In this document: piece after piece, positions 12,240-23,605 of the stretch
Layout of the letters: every line of letters begins with the position of its first letter
Position numbering within the stretch: position 1 is the first letter of the stretch
Assembly: GCA_017893485.1 (NCBI GenBank)
Contig: JACEHZ010000589.1
Coordinates: forward strand, 1,986,501 to 2,050,500
Source of the DNA: Hemerocallis citrina
Taxonomy: Eukaryota > Streptophyta > Magnoliopsida > Asparagales > Asphodelaceae
DNA length: 64,000 bases
Direction: 5' to 3'
Position numbers and translations under genes: made by a program
Notes under the pieces: generated by a model
Seen by the model: the letters and a program-made list of their open reading frames with translations, nothing else
Database searches by the model: none
Told to the model about the DNA's origin: nothing

Positions 12240-14771
12240 AATGTAATTGTTGGTTGTGTTGGTTGTGAAAGTGGAATTCATGGCCACTGAATTTCTGTTC
12301 CTTGTGATTGGAATCCTGCAACACTCCCCTGGGATTGAATTAAATTACTATCACCTGCAAATTGAAGAAGTATCATTACATTACTGTTAGTGTATCAGCT
12401 GTAAGTATCATTACACAAACTATAAAGAAGTAAATGAAGTACCCCTGCTTCTTCCAGTGACTAAATAAGTACTTGCATCAGTGCATAATTAATTGATACT
12501 AATGTATAGTGCTAAGCCAACATGTAAGTATCTCCTACACTTAGTCTGCTTCTCCCTCTTCCTACAGAAGCCCCCCTTCTTGTTGAATGCAAACCCAGTT
12601 TGGAACCTCTACTACTAATATAAATGTAGAATTAGACAGTATATACTCAAACACAAGTATCAGTGTATCATAACAACTTCTTTTACCTATGCAATGTCTA
12701 GGTGGATGAGTGACTAGTCAAGCCAACATTAGATGAACTTCCCTCCACTACTCCAATCACTTAGTTAATTGGTGTCTTACAAGTGGACTTGTTGTGATTG
12801 CTTCCATGACATCTACTACATGTCATTTTTCTCTTTGACAACATCTGGGTTCCAATATCATCTTCATCTCTTGCTCTAATTCTCTTAGTCTTTGGTCTTC
12901 CTCTTGGTTTCCTAGCATGTGGTGGGCCAACTGTATTCCAATCTCTTGATGTTTCCATTGAGGTGTACAAGGAAGAGGTGTTATAGAGTATTGATATGCT
13001 AGCTTGCACTTGAAATTGTTATATAGTGTAAGTTGTTATAGAGTACATTCTCAAAATAGCAATGTAAGTTTTGTTATTTCTTGTTTGAATATAGTAAAAA
13101 AGGACTCAACTATGATTTTGAGAAGATTGTAAAAAGAAATCAAGTTCACACTGTATACCTGTCAATATAGTAGTATGGATCCACAAATATGGCCTAGTCT
13201 ATTATACTCATTATGCATATCACCTCAGCTGCATGTACACAAGGCATACCAGTTACCTACCATTGTTTGTATATGCAGATTCTTTCTACCATGTCAAGCA
13301 CCTCTCTTCTGTCTGCACTCTTAACCTCTGCATAACTTTCATCTGATTTTCTAACTATCCACCCACCAACCTTCTCTCTGATGTATCTATCAACCATTGG
13401 TACTAGCACCCCCTTCCATCTTCTAGCAATCTGCTTTCTCAAAGTCATATTCTCCATTATTTTGATCCTGACACTGTCTATAAGATCAACAACTGAAAGA
13501 TATCTTGCTAACAATATTTATACATTGAAACTCTCTGTCAGGTTGTTTGTAATATAGTGTTGTGAATTGGCTTCTACTCCAAAGGTGGGTGTGTTTCTCT
13601 AATACAGAAACATCTTCCGGAAAAATTTCTTTCAATTCTTCCATAGTCTGATCATATTGCATGACCGAGTAGGCTTTAGCAGCTCTCCAAACCAACATTT
13701 CATATATTTCACCTGAGAAATTCTTCTTAATTTTTTTTTTCATAGATGTCAAACACAACATCTATGTTCTGCATCAGGCAACAACATTGGCATTGCTTCT
13801 TGTAACCCCTTCTCCTGATCACTCATAATGGAAATACGTTTCATGTCATTTCCAAGAGCTTGTTTTAAATTTTGAATAAACCAATGCCAATAGTGGAGAT
13901 TTTCTGATTCTACTACTGCAAAAGCTACTGGGTACAACCCATTATTTCCATCCAATGCATTGGCAGCAAGCAAAGTCCCGAAATACTTACCCCTCAGATG
14001 ACACCCATCAAGTGCAATATATGGTCTGCATCCTAACTTAAATCAATCTGCATAATATTTGAAAGACACAAACATCCTATTAAAAGATTTATCATTCGCT
14101 AATTCATTTTCAATGTGACTACCTGAGTTTCTTGCCTTGAGTTATGCTTTCAGAGAGTACACAAGGTTGTAACTCCTCTCAATGTTCTCAAAAACTTGCT
14201 GTCTTGTTTCTTCCCTTCCACTTCAAGTCTGTTTGTATCCAACATTCAAACCATATTTGTTGTCAATCCATTTACTAATATCTCTAGGCCTCAAATTAGG
14301 ATTGGCTTTCACATACCCTTAATTACCTCTGCAATCCAGAACATTGAAGCAACTTTATTCCCACATTTGTTTATTCCAGTGCAGATATGGGTTGTGTTGT
14401 AATTCCTCACTTCAAATGTTTTCTTGTCTTGCATCCTAGCTGCTCTAATTCTCCTTAGACATTCCTGCATACCACACAATTCAAAATTTGCAGTGTTTTC
14501 ATTCTTCTTCAACCAATATCTGAAGTTGTTTTGTATACTGAATTGTCTCAATGCCATCATAAACATATAGTTGTCTGAAAACTTGCTACCAATTTTAAAT
14601 TGAGGAGCTTGGAAATCTACATTTTCACCCCACACTGGCCCTACTTGCTCTTGCACAGAATCTGTACTCACCTCTGCCTCTGCTTCTCTGCCCACTTTCT
14701 CTTCACCCATAACTTCTTCTTCTTTTTCTTATTCTGCCTCTGCTTCTCTTCCCACATTCTCTTCACCCTTA

Positions 14772-14772
<1 letters not shown>

Positions 14773-14802
<30 letters not shown>

Positions 14803-14813
14803 CTTCTTCTTCT
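14773..14813. repeat. (CTT)n microsatellite in the transposase
   Basis: About 13 trinucleotides. On the minus strand it encodes poly-Glu in the acidic N-terminal region of the MULE transposase. It lies in a wider duplicated block: a similar 66-bp segment occurs just upstream at about 14670-14735. Confidence 0.9.
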
Positions 14814-15026
14814 TTTTCTTCATTATAAAAAAAATTCAGAGTGGAAATCATCTGCTTCATCATTAGCAGCTTCCAAAATTTCAATATGTATTTATTCTTC
14901 CTAATTATCTTCCTCATGATCAGTGCCTTCATCTTCTACATAATCTACGTCTGCATCATCATTATCCTTATAATCAGCCTCATAAAATTTTTGTGGTATT
15001 TTCTTTTCCCCTGGAATGTAGACCTC

Positions 15027-15170
15027 TTCATTTGGTTGATATGCATTGCCTTGATCCAAGTCAATCTGTTCATCTCTCCCCTGCATTCCTTCAGCTTGTT
15101 CATTTGGTTGATCTGCATTGCCTTGATCCAAGTCAATCTTTTCATCTCTCCCCTGCATTCCTTCAGTCTG
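15027..15170 (-). repeat. 72-bp tandem duplication in the transposase N-terminus
   Basis: TTCATTTGGTTGAT recurs at 15027 and 15099. Two 72-bp copies (24 codons) with few differences encode an acidic, Gln/Asp-rich repeat. The in-frame length suggests it arose while the frame was still used. Confidence 0.85.
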
Positions 15171-16379
15171 CATTCATTCTGCATGCTCCATCTCTTGCAT
15201 TATCATTTACTGCATTGGACTTTGTCACAACACTTGATATTTCAAGATGGAATCCAATCTGCCTCACATAAGAATCTTCATCATCACTCAATACAACCAA
15301 CTGCTTAGAAGGAATGGGCCCACATCCTAAATGATATATAGTCCTCCTTCCACCAATAGTTTCACATGCATGAACACCAAAGCTACTGCAATTCTTGGGT
15401 GGTCTAAATAAAAAATATAGCTATAGTGTTTTCTTCTTCTCTAGATACAATTTCCATAGATCTGCAAATTCTACATCATGTCGAATAACTTCATATTCTT
15501 AAGGTGATGTCCCATATGCTACTTTCATCATATACCCCTCATTATATGGTAGTAAAGCATGAAGCCTCTCACTCAAGTAATCTAGTTTACACTCCTCTGA
15601 GTCAATCAAAAAACTTTTCGTTCGATATCGTTCTTATTTCTTTCTATTTGTTCTGGATATTACTCTCTAATGCCCATGGTAGAACACTAACACTGTAACT
15701 CTTATCTATCACCCTTTCACATAATAATCCCCAAAAAAATTTACATAAGTGTTTTTCTATAACTCCAATAATTATTGTAACACAACCACAACATAACAAA
15801 CAATATACAACACCAAAATAAGCCCTAAATTGATGACAACACAATACAACACTAAAGTCAATCCTAACTTAGATCAAATCCCAATTCAACCCTCACTTAA
15901 TTCAAATCAGAAGTAAATCCTAAATTGATGACCAAATACTCAACAATAAAAAACCAACAATTAATAAAATCAAAACAAACTCTAACAATCAACAATCATC
16001 TTAGATCAAATCCCAATTCAACCCTAACTCAATTCAAATCTGAAATAAACCCTAAATTGATGACAAAATACTCAACCCATCAACAATCAACATTCAATAA
16101 TAGCAAAATAAACCTAATGCTGATTAATAAATTTAAAAAATGCTAAACCTCGTACTGTTCTTCATTGTGATATGTACCTAAGGTTCCGCCACCTGCCATC
16201 AACTTCCTCAGGTTCAGCTGCCACTCCCCTCGCTCTTGATTTCACCTTCTACTTCAAGGAGAAAAAAGTTGTTGGAAAAGGGCACTGGTTTGTAAGAAAA
16301 AAGTTGGGATTTTGAAAAAAGAAAAATGTAAGAAGATGCATTAAAGAAGAATGTATGTAAAAAAGTAATTCACATGCTA

Positions 16380-16527
16380 TCTGTTAAAAAGTTAACAGAA
16401 GTGGACGACAGATGCCTTTATGTCAAATTTTAAAAAGTTTAGATACTATCAGGGTATTACTATAACTTCAGGTGTGTATAGAGTATTAATATGAACTTAA
16501 TTTATGTGCCATTAAGTTATTAGCCCA
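16380..16527. repeat. MULE right TIR
   Basis: Pairs in reverse complement with 2107-2230 and then with 1026-1055. The alignment continues across the Harbinger insertion, which shows that the insertion came after the MULE. The transposase start lies just inside it. Confidence 0.65.
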
Positions 16528-17056
16528 TTTAATTAAGATCAGTTTAATTAAGATTAAGTCTAGTTAATTGAGTTTTGATTTTTTTTTTAGATTAATTTAA
16601 TTAATATAAATTTGATTAAGATTAAGAAACTATTAATTGAGTTTCGGTTTTTTTAAAAAATTAATTAAGATCAATTTAGTTTAATTATTTTAAGCTCTAA
16701 TTATTTGAGATTAATTTCAAGTAAAACACTAATTAATTTAGATTAATTTTAAGTAAAACAAAAGGTCAAAAGTATTTTAAATTAGTTTCACTACAGTGTT
16801 GTGGCTTTACTAATCCTGCTACAATAAATCTATATTCAACCAAAGTCATTTTTAGAACTCAAATTCAAAAAATTGTTTTCCCTACATTATTAGTATAACT
16901 ATCTCTCTTAATTTCTTTTACAACCGGCCTAACTACCCCTAAATGGCTTATACTTTTCAACCATGAACATAATTTTTTTGATAAATCAAAAATGATAGTG
17001 CAGATTCCTATACTATTACTGGATTCTCCTTTTAAAGACTACTACAAAAAACTAAT
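16528..17056. other. AT-rich flank, no gene
   Basis: TTAATTAAGATCA-type repetition continues to about 16760 and mirrors the block left of the MULE. The remainder to 17056 shows nothing recognisable. Confidence 0.5.
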
Positions 17057-17916
17057 GAAATTTTTTCCTGTACTGACCCATTTTTGAAAATATTTACCAA
17101 ACTGACCCACTTTTTAAAATATTTACCCACTAAAGCAGTTTTGGACACCTCAGCATAACATGTTCTTCGAAAAAATGTCATAGGTTAATTCCATGTCGTT
17201 CTTCCAAAAAGCGGCATTATTTTTTTTTTAGCATGCCGCTGTTTGGAAAAACGACATCAGTACATTTCTTATACAAGTGTGAACATTTTGATTTGAAAAT
17301 TTTTTAAAGTGCTGAAACAACTTATAAATGATGTCGTTGTCTCCATAAACGTTATTCACATTACTGATGTCATTGTTGGAGATAACGAAATCATTTATAA
17401 CACTCATTAAACTTTCTGGTTCCACAGTTGTTCTTCCAAATAACGACACGAGTTAACTGTTGTCGTTCTTAGGAACAGCGATAATAGTTCACAGAAATAG
17501 ATTAGCCAAATATAAGAAATAAAATGAACTGTTGCCGATTTTCCAAACGACGACATCTGTTATCTCTAACAATGAATATTATAGCTGATACCGCTATAAT
17601 ATCTGTAATGCGAATGCCGTTGTTCGGGATAGCGGTATCAGTTATAGAATTTTTTTACACTTGCAACATTTTTTAGTCAAAGACAGTACACGATTGCCAA
17701 TAAGTTAACTGATGTCGTTACTCCAAATAGTGGCATTCGAATTTTTATTTAACATATGCCGCTATTGGCAACAAAGGCATATAAATAACCTGTGCTATTA
17801 TTTTCAGTGGCGGCTAATGCTGACGTATTCAAAACTAGGTCAGTTAGGTAAAATTTTTCGAAAATATGTCAGATTGGTCAATATTTTTAAAAAGTGGGTC
17901 AGTACAAAAAAAATTC
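17057..17916. mobile_element. Fold-back element with about 100-bp TIRs
   Basis: The left end (from GAAATTTTTTCC) and right end (to AAAAAAAATTC) align as reverse complements over about 100 bp. Both contain GTACTGACCCA and a degenerate ACCAAACTGACC module. Flanks AAAACTAAT and AAAACTTTG match at six of nine positions, a weak MULE-like target duplication. The interior holds at least six degenerate modules of the form GTCGTT-N-CCAAA-N-CGGCAT in both orientations. There is no transposase. It is probably a non-autonomous MULE. Confidence 0.6.
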
Positions 17917-18280
17917 AAAACTTTGGCAGTGCTGGAGAGTACAGAACTTCTCAAAGATTTATCTTTCAGTCTCCATGTGAGTGGCATGATGCACTCTGGA
18001 TTGCTGGGCTACCCTGGACTGAATACATGTGGGTTGGAAAAAACCTCAGCTCAGGAAGGAATGAAAGGACCCTGCAACCCTAGGCCTTTGGTTGGACCCA
18101 CACTGGTTGTAGTAACTTGTAGACTACCATGATGGACCAAGACATTATTCAGCTTTGCTATTATCCAACCCATGCTATTAAGTATTAATGCAGCATTTTC
18201 AGGTCTCTGTGTCTTCCTTGTCCACTCACTTCTTCAGTTGTCTGATTTGCTTGTAACAACCTAACAACCTTCCTGCGGGT
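17917..18280. other. Spacer without a recognisable gene
   Basis: Overlapping ORFs at 17712-18083 and 17866-18132 start in the fold-back element, run past its end and show no family signature. Nothing else is seen. Confidence 0.4.
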
Positions 18281-18739
18281 GAATTTTTTCCAAACTGTCC
18301 CACTCTTTGAAAGTTTTTCCCAAACTTCCATACTTTTTTTTAAAAATTTTCAAACTATCTCACTCGCTTTCTGAAAAAACGAGTGTAGTTAAAACCTCAT
18401 CGTTTTTTCAAAAAACGAGTATGAGACTTTTGATTTTCGAAAGCCTAGACTCGATTTTCGAAAGCCTAGACTCGCTTTTAATAGCATGGGTTGGATAATA
18501 GTATTTACCAAACTGACCCACTTGAGAAAGCGAGTTTGGTTAAAACCCAATCGATTTTTCAGAAAGCGAGTGTAGACTTTCGAAAATTAAAAGCCTCACA
18601 CTCGCTTTCTGAAAAAGCGATGAGGTTTTAACCACACTCGTTTTTTTAGAAAACTAGTGAGGCAGTTTGGAAATTTTTAAAAGAAGTAGGGCAGTTTGGG
18701 AAAAACTTTCAAAAAGTGGGATGGTTTGGGAAAAAATTC
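18281..18739. mobile_element. Small MULE-like fold-back element
   Basis: 459 bp, ends GAATTTTTTCC...GGAAAAAATTC. The two halves are largely reverse complements: CCAAACTGTCCCACTCTTTGAAAG on the left against CTTTCAAAAAGTGGGATGG on the right, with further pairing around CTCGCTTTCTGAAAAA. The 9-bp flanks CCTGCGGGT (18272-18280) and CCTCCGAGT (18740-18748) match at seven of nine positions, as expected for an aged Mutator-type duplication. It is non-coding and can fold almost end to end. Confidence 0.68.
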
Positions 18740-18776
18740 CCTCCGAGTGGTTTAGTACTAGATCATATTGAATATA

Positions 18777-19017
18777 TCTTTACTATTTTAATGGAAGAAT
18801 TGGTGTTTGTAACCAAACAAACTCTAACTTTGTAATTAAACAAACACAAGTAATACATGTCCAAACTAAATTCAACAAATACATACATTTATATAAAAAC
18901 AAACCTGTGCATACCTAATATAAAGGAAGTCTCAGGTTCAAGGTCAGCCTACGCTGAAGTTCTTATTTTTAAAAATATATTTTTATTAAGACGTGCATTG
19001 CACGTGTAAATTACTAG
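18777..19017 (+). mobile_element. Mini-Helitron (241 bp)
   Basis: Starts TCTTTACTATTTTAATGG after an A and ends CTAG before a T. The 3' hairpin ACGTGCA-T-TGCACGT (18991-19005) sits 12 bases from the end, the classical Helitron 3' structure. It has no coding capacity and belongs to a different family from the one at 173-699, judging by its 5' sequence. Confidence 0.75.
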
Positions 19018-19114
19018 TATATATAGTTATATTCTCAATATATATATAACATCACTGTGTATAATATTGTATGGGTCAACTTATGAGTTCCATGTATCAT
19101 CTGTAAGCTATTGG

Positions 19115-21969
19115 TGTAACGCCCCGAATCCCAAATCACTGAATTCGAGATGTTCTACAGGATCTTTTCACTTTCTTTGAGTACAATTTTACAAGGAAAT
19201 TCAAACTTTTCTTTTTACATCAGAGTTACAACATCTTACATTTAAATTTACACAGCGGAAGCAAAATATACAACATTTACATAAATGAACAACAAAATAA
19301 TGAGATCTTTATGCATCCATTCCTCTTTACATGTAATTTATCCTGCAAACAAAACTGTGGGTACGTCAGTTTATTCAACCGACGATAATTATACATGGCC
19401 ATCCTCTCTATGCCAGAAACAGTATAATGAATCTCATTTCTTAACAAAATCACAATTTGTTCATAATAAGCATGTAAAAATAAAAGGGAACTTTTAAAGA
19501 TGTCGTGTCATGATTGTGCACTTAATCCTTAATGCAATTTATTTAATTAACATGACACTAATGCGCACTTGTTCGAATTCTATGCATCCCATACTACATA
19601 GGTTCGAGGGCAAGCCTCTTAATCGTTCTTCATTTTTGTAGGGTTCAATCCCCCGCCATGACTTACTCTACTTCTGTAATTTCAGTGAGTATCCTAGATG
19701 ATTCTAGGAGTACAAGCATGTATCCTGGCCCCTGGAGTAGAATTTCGCGCCATGTCTTGACTCATCAAGCATGCATTCTGCGACAATTCAGCCTCCTCCC
19801 TGAACACAATCCTCTTGCAGTCACCAAAACATCCCACAAGCGTGACTAAAGTCCGATCATTACTGAGTTGTGCCCGTGCCATGTCTTGACTCATCAAGCA
19901 TGCATTCTGCGGCTCACACACCCGCACCGTACCTTAGCTCTCATACTCATGTTTTTCTCTCACCTTCATCACCTCCACACTATGTATTAAATTGATTAGA
20001 ATCATGAATAAAAATCAAGCTCTAGAGTTAGCCTCTCCACCAAAAAACCGGACTTACCATTTCATTTACACATGACCAACCTTGGCCTTCTTTTCAATAT
20101 CTTTTCATTTCACTGTCGGGGGAGACTTAGCTACTCTTTCGTTCAATTTCAAATTCACAATATCCAATTGAGCATCCTCAGCTCATAATTCATTTTAGAG
20201 TCTCACAGACTTTCTTATCATGATTTAGCCTTTCATATTTTCATCTAATTCTCAATTCTCATCTATGATTCATTTCACATAATTCATACAGCCATAAACA
20301 GAGTCCATCGACTTACATCATAACGTTCACAATTACCAACAACAAATAACATGAATTCAAATATATCAAAGTCCACTCTGTACAGTCGACTTGGAAGAAC
20401 ACCAGTCGACTCATACAGTCACATACAGGTTCATCATAAATGCTCGGGATAGTCGACTGTTGTACACAACCAGTCGCCTGTCCCGCAACTTTTCATGTTC
20501 ATAATATTGTCCACATGGCAGTCGACTGTTCATCCACCAGTCGTCTGTCCTGGGATTTCAACAACACAATTCCAAGTCCAGATCAGTCGACTTGCTACAC
20601 GCATTCGGTCGACTGGACGGATCCACTTTTCAAATTAAAGGATTATCTATAGTTCTTACATGTACTTGTATCATGATATCAATTTACAGTATACCTAAAT
20701 TCATGTTTCATAAACAGGGTTTTCTTGTTCAGTAATAATGCAATCACGAAAATTGAAGTTACGAATGTTATCTCCTCCTCAAGGGAAAATTTCTTAAACA
20801 TGCATTCACACATATTTATAGCTTCCTTACGAAGATAAAGATATAAATTTCAAGTCATCATGCTGGGTCTACATAATGGAATATCTTAATTTATGGAACT
20901 TCCAAATATTCACACTCAGATTGAAGTACCAGTCGACTTAACACAACATCAGTCGACTGCTCCGACAATTCTAAGTTATTAATCATCACTAGCTATTTTC
21001 ATTCATTTACCTTCCCTCCATCATATGTGTCATAGGGAAAAATATCAATTTAGTAATCACACCATCAAGTCCATTCGCGCACATGTTTATCAACACATCA
21101 TAAAAAGGTGTCTCGTACCAGTCGGCTGGCTCACATGGCAGTCGACTGTACCGACAGTCCCGTTCTCAATATTAATAGCATGTTCAAGTAATTTCTACTA
21201 CATTCAATTCACTTTTATAACATGGTAGCAATCATAATAATTATGGTATCATTCCTACATTAGAAGTCCTGAGAAACACCCACCTTATATGAAGAAGTAA
21301 TCGAAATCCCGCAAAAACTCCTCAAGGTAGAGAATGCCTTCTTGCTCCTTTGCTCCACACCGATCCTTCAGATGCTACTCGGCCTCCCCAGGAAAGCACA
21401 CACACAACTCACGAATACTCTTACTTAATCTTAGAAAATCTTAGTGTAAAGGAGATAGGAAAATGAGAGGGGTATTTATACTAGGAGATAAATAGAATGG
21501 AGGGCTAAGATCTATTGGGGAGTTGCAAGATCAAAGGTTGAGATGCATTAGGGGGTTGAGAAACTACCCACACTCACATAGCTTAACCGCCCATGATCCC
21601 ACTACACTACCCACAATCCGGCCAAGGAGTGTGTTCAATGCACGTGTGTGCAAAATGCACGTGCATGCACAACTCACACTAATAAAATTTGTACAAAAAT
21701 AAGTTTCATATATAGAAAAAGTGTTACACAAAATAGGTTGTAGGAAAATAAATAAAAGGTTAAATTTATGGGCTTAAGTTCATTTGGGCCAAAAATAAAT
21801 ATTTTAAAAGAGAAAATAAGCAAATCAACATTGGGCTTTAAGAAAAATGCTTTATAGGAAACAATATACTTTATTCATCATGTGGAGAAAATAATAGTCA
21901 CATGCTACACAAGCATACCATATGAAAAATAAATAATCTTTATGTATTAAGGAAAATCGGGGTATTACA
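19115..21969 (-). repeat. 3' LTR of the chromovirus
   Basis: 2855 bp. On the minus strand a TATA box (TATAAATACCCC, about 21470-21481) marks the promoter. Six pairs of GTCGAC-type palindromes lie at 20385-20613, 20932-20957 and 21121-21146. Differences from the other LTR are concentrated in the first two-thirds; I see none in the last several hundred bases. Confidence 0.95.
20381..21150. promoter_or_regulatory. Paired GTCGAC palindrome boxes in the LTR
   Basis: CAGTCGACTG-like boxes occur in pairs whose starts are 19-22 bp apart: 20385/20405, 20452/20473 (second is GTCGCC), 20521/20540 (second is GTCGTC), 20586/20608, 20932/20952 and 21121/21141 (first is GTCGGC). The second LTR repeats them at +13406. 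The pairing, palindromy and near two-helical-turn spacing suggest binding sites for a dimeric or tetrameric protein. No function is proven. Confidence 0.6.
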
Positions 21970-21983
21970 TCACTCCCTCCTTA
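21970..21983 (-). promoter_or_regulatory. Polypurine tract of the chromovirus
   Basis: Minus-strand AAGGAGGGAGTGA directly before the TGTAATACC start of the 3' LTR. This is where plus-strand DNA synthesis would be primed. Confidence 0.8.
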
Positions 21984-22078
21984 GAATAGTTCCGTCCTCG
22001 GAACTACAGCCAAGAGCGAGAAAACAGAAAACACCACAACAACAAAAGATACAAAGATACAATCAAACAAAAATACAA

Positions 22079-23092
22079 TCAAGCAAAAAGCTCAGGATAG
22101 TCCTTCAACATCTTCCCCTCAGATTTCCAAGTAGCCTCTTCAACCAAGTGGTTTCTCCAGACTACCTTGACCATCGGTATCGTCTTATTCCTCAAGACTT
22201 TCTCCCTACGGTCAACAATCTCGACAGGAGTCTCGATGTAATTCAGGTCTAACTGCAAACCTTCCGGCACTTCAGGCAAATGATGACTCGGGTCTGGAAT
22301 GTAACCTCTCAGCATAGACACATGAAAGACATTGTGCACCTGAGACAACTCTTCCGGTAATTCAAGCCGGTAAGCAGTTTTCCCGATCCTTTTCAATATC
22401 TTGTACGGGCCTATAAACCTCGGGGCTGACTTCCCGCCTTTGCCAAATCGAACCACACCTTTACTGGGTGATACCTTTAGAAAGACGAAGTCACCAACCT
22501 CGAACTCAAGGTCCCTTCTCCGGTTGTCTGCATAGCTTTTCTACCTGCTCTGAGCTTCCACCAACCTTTTCCTGATCAGATCAATCTTCTCAGTGGTCAG
22601 CTGCACAAGCTCAGGACCAAAAAACTGACGCTCCCCAACCTCATACCAGCAAACAGGAGTCCTGCATTTCCTGCCATACAAAGCTTCATACGGTGCCATC
22701 CCAATGCTAGCCTGAAAACTGTTGTTGTAGGCAAACTCTACCAAAGGTAAATGCCTTTCCCAACTGCCTCCGAAGTTTAGTTTACAACACCGAAGCATAT
22801 CCTCAAGAATATGATTGACTCTCTCGGTTTGCCCATCGGTTTGTGGATGAAAAGCAGTGCTGAAAACTGTTTTGGTACCCAAAGCTGCCTGAAGACTCCT
22901 CCAGAAATGCGAAGTAAACCGCGCATCTCGATCAGATACAATAGTTGAGGGAACGCTATGAAGTCGGACAATCTCACCAACATACATCTCAGCCAACTTG
23001 TCCATCGAAGCAATGAGTTTCATCGCCAAAAAGTGAGCGGACTTGGTTAGTCGATCGACTATAACCCAAATCGCATCATTGCCTTTAGAACT
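22079..23092 (-). pseudogene. Chromovirus integrase C-terminal part and chromodomain-like tail
   Basis: This is the downstream part of the integrase split by the solo LTR. The catalytic core continues with a VSDRD motif (second catalytic Asp) and, about 35 residues on, [10 protein letters not shown] and the catalytic Glu region near 22810. An in-frame stop at 22541-22543 interrupts it. The frame then stays open through the GPY/F-like segment (FIGPYKILKRIG) and a chromodomain-like end (VVWRNHLVEEATW). Family elements use this domain to target chromatin marked by histone methylation. The natural stop is at 22079. Non-functional as it stands. Confidence 0.85.
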
Positions 23093-23454
23093 CTTAGTGT
23101 AACACCTCGAATTTTTACAATATCGAAAATGTCTGTTTTTATATATTTTGAGTGGTGAAAATTATTTTTGATATATTTTATTTAAATATTGATATCGGTA
23201 TGGATATTTATGGTAGATTGGTATTATTGCTATATATTGAAGCCATGAGTTGAGATTTTATGTGAATAAATATTGTTTATTTTATTTTATAATTTTGAAG
23301 GATTATTGCGAGATAATTGCAATGTATTTTGTATTGTTGGTGCTATTAAAGAAAAGAGTTGGGGTTTACTTGAAATATTTTGGAGGTCTAGGGGTCTATT
23401 TGTAAATATCCATTTATAAAAATATTATTATTATTATAATTTTATCTCTACTAC

Positions 23455-23605
23455 TATAATGGGAGAACACCTTAGTGTAATTTGCCCTCAACCCAAATAT
23501 TTTCGAAAGTGGACCAGTTATGGACTAACTTTGGGTAAATATTTTCGAAAGTGGATCAGTTTGGTAAATATTTTTCACAGTGGATCAGTTCGGAAATTAT
23601 TTTCT
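23455..23605. repeat. Threefold TTTTCGAAAGTGGATCAGT repeat upstream of the TATA box
   Basis: Three diverged copies of AATATTTTCGAAAGTGGATCAGTTTGG-like sequence precede the LTR TATA box. The same word in reverse complement forms the TIR of the fold-back element at 17057-17916. A Helitron-like start (TCTCTACTACTATAATGG) lies at about 23450, but I find no matching 3' end. Confidence 0.55.

Larger units (their letters stand above)
12240..15640 (-). pseudogene. MURA-type MULE transposase, degenerate
   Basis: Read from 15640 leftwards, the gene shows the plant MURA order. First comes an N-terminal segment (15540-15180), then an acidic stretch with poly-Glu from a CTT repeat. The Mutator DNA-binding region follows (14600-14380; Phe-Lys-Ile-Gly...Phe-Arg-Tyr-Trp). 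Next is the DDE core (about 14035-13750; ALDGCHLRGKYFG and DGNNGLYPVAFAVVE). A middle helical region leads to a SWIM finger (about 13255-13215; GMPCVHAAEV) and a CCHC knuckle (about 12820-12770; CSRCHGSNHNKSTC). A Gly/Arg-rich tail ends near 12160-12240. Several in-frame stops occur, including one just before the SWIM motif, so it cannot make a full protein. Introns were not resolved. The enzyme class cuts and joins DNA at Mutator TIRs. Confidence 0.8.
1026..16527. mobile_element. Large degenerate Mutator-like element (MULE)
   Basis: Two inverted terminal regions delimit the element. The left one is 1026-1055 continuing at 2107-2300; the right one is roughly 16380-16527. Blocks such as GGTGTGT, TAGTAATACCC and GCCTTTA...TCAAATT align in reverse complement over more than 120 bp. 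The flanks carry TTTAATTAG (1017-1025) and TTTAATTAA (16528-16536), a possible 9-bp target duplication with one mismatch; exact ends are uncertain because the flanks are repetitive. Inside are a GRF zinc-finger ORF on the plus strand and a MURA-type transposase on the minus strand. Two later insertions inflated it: a Harbinger-type element in the left TIR and an LTR element in the middle. Without them it would be about 6.2 kb. Confidence 0.72.

Noticed and set aside
23450..23605. Helitron inside the solo LTR
   Set aside because: The 5' TCTCTACTACTATAATGG looks right, but no CTRR end with a hairpin follows within the LTR.
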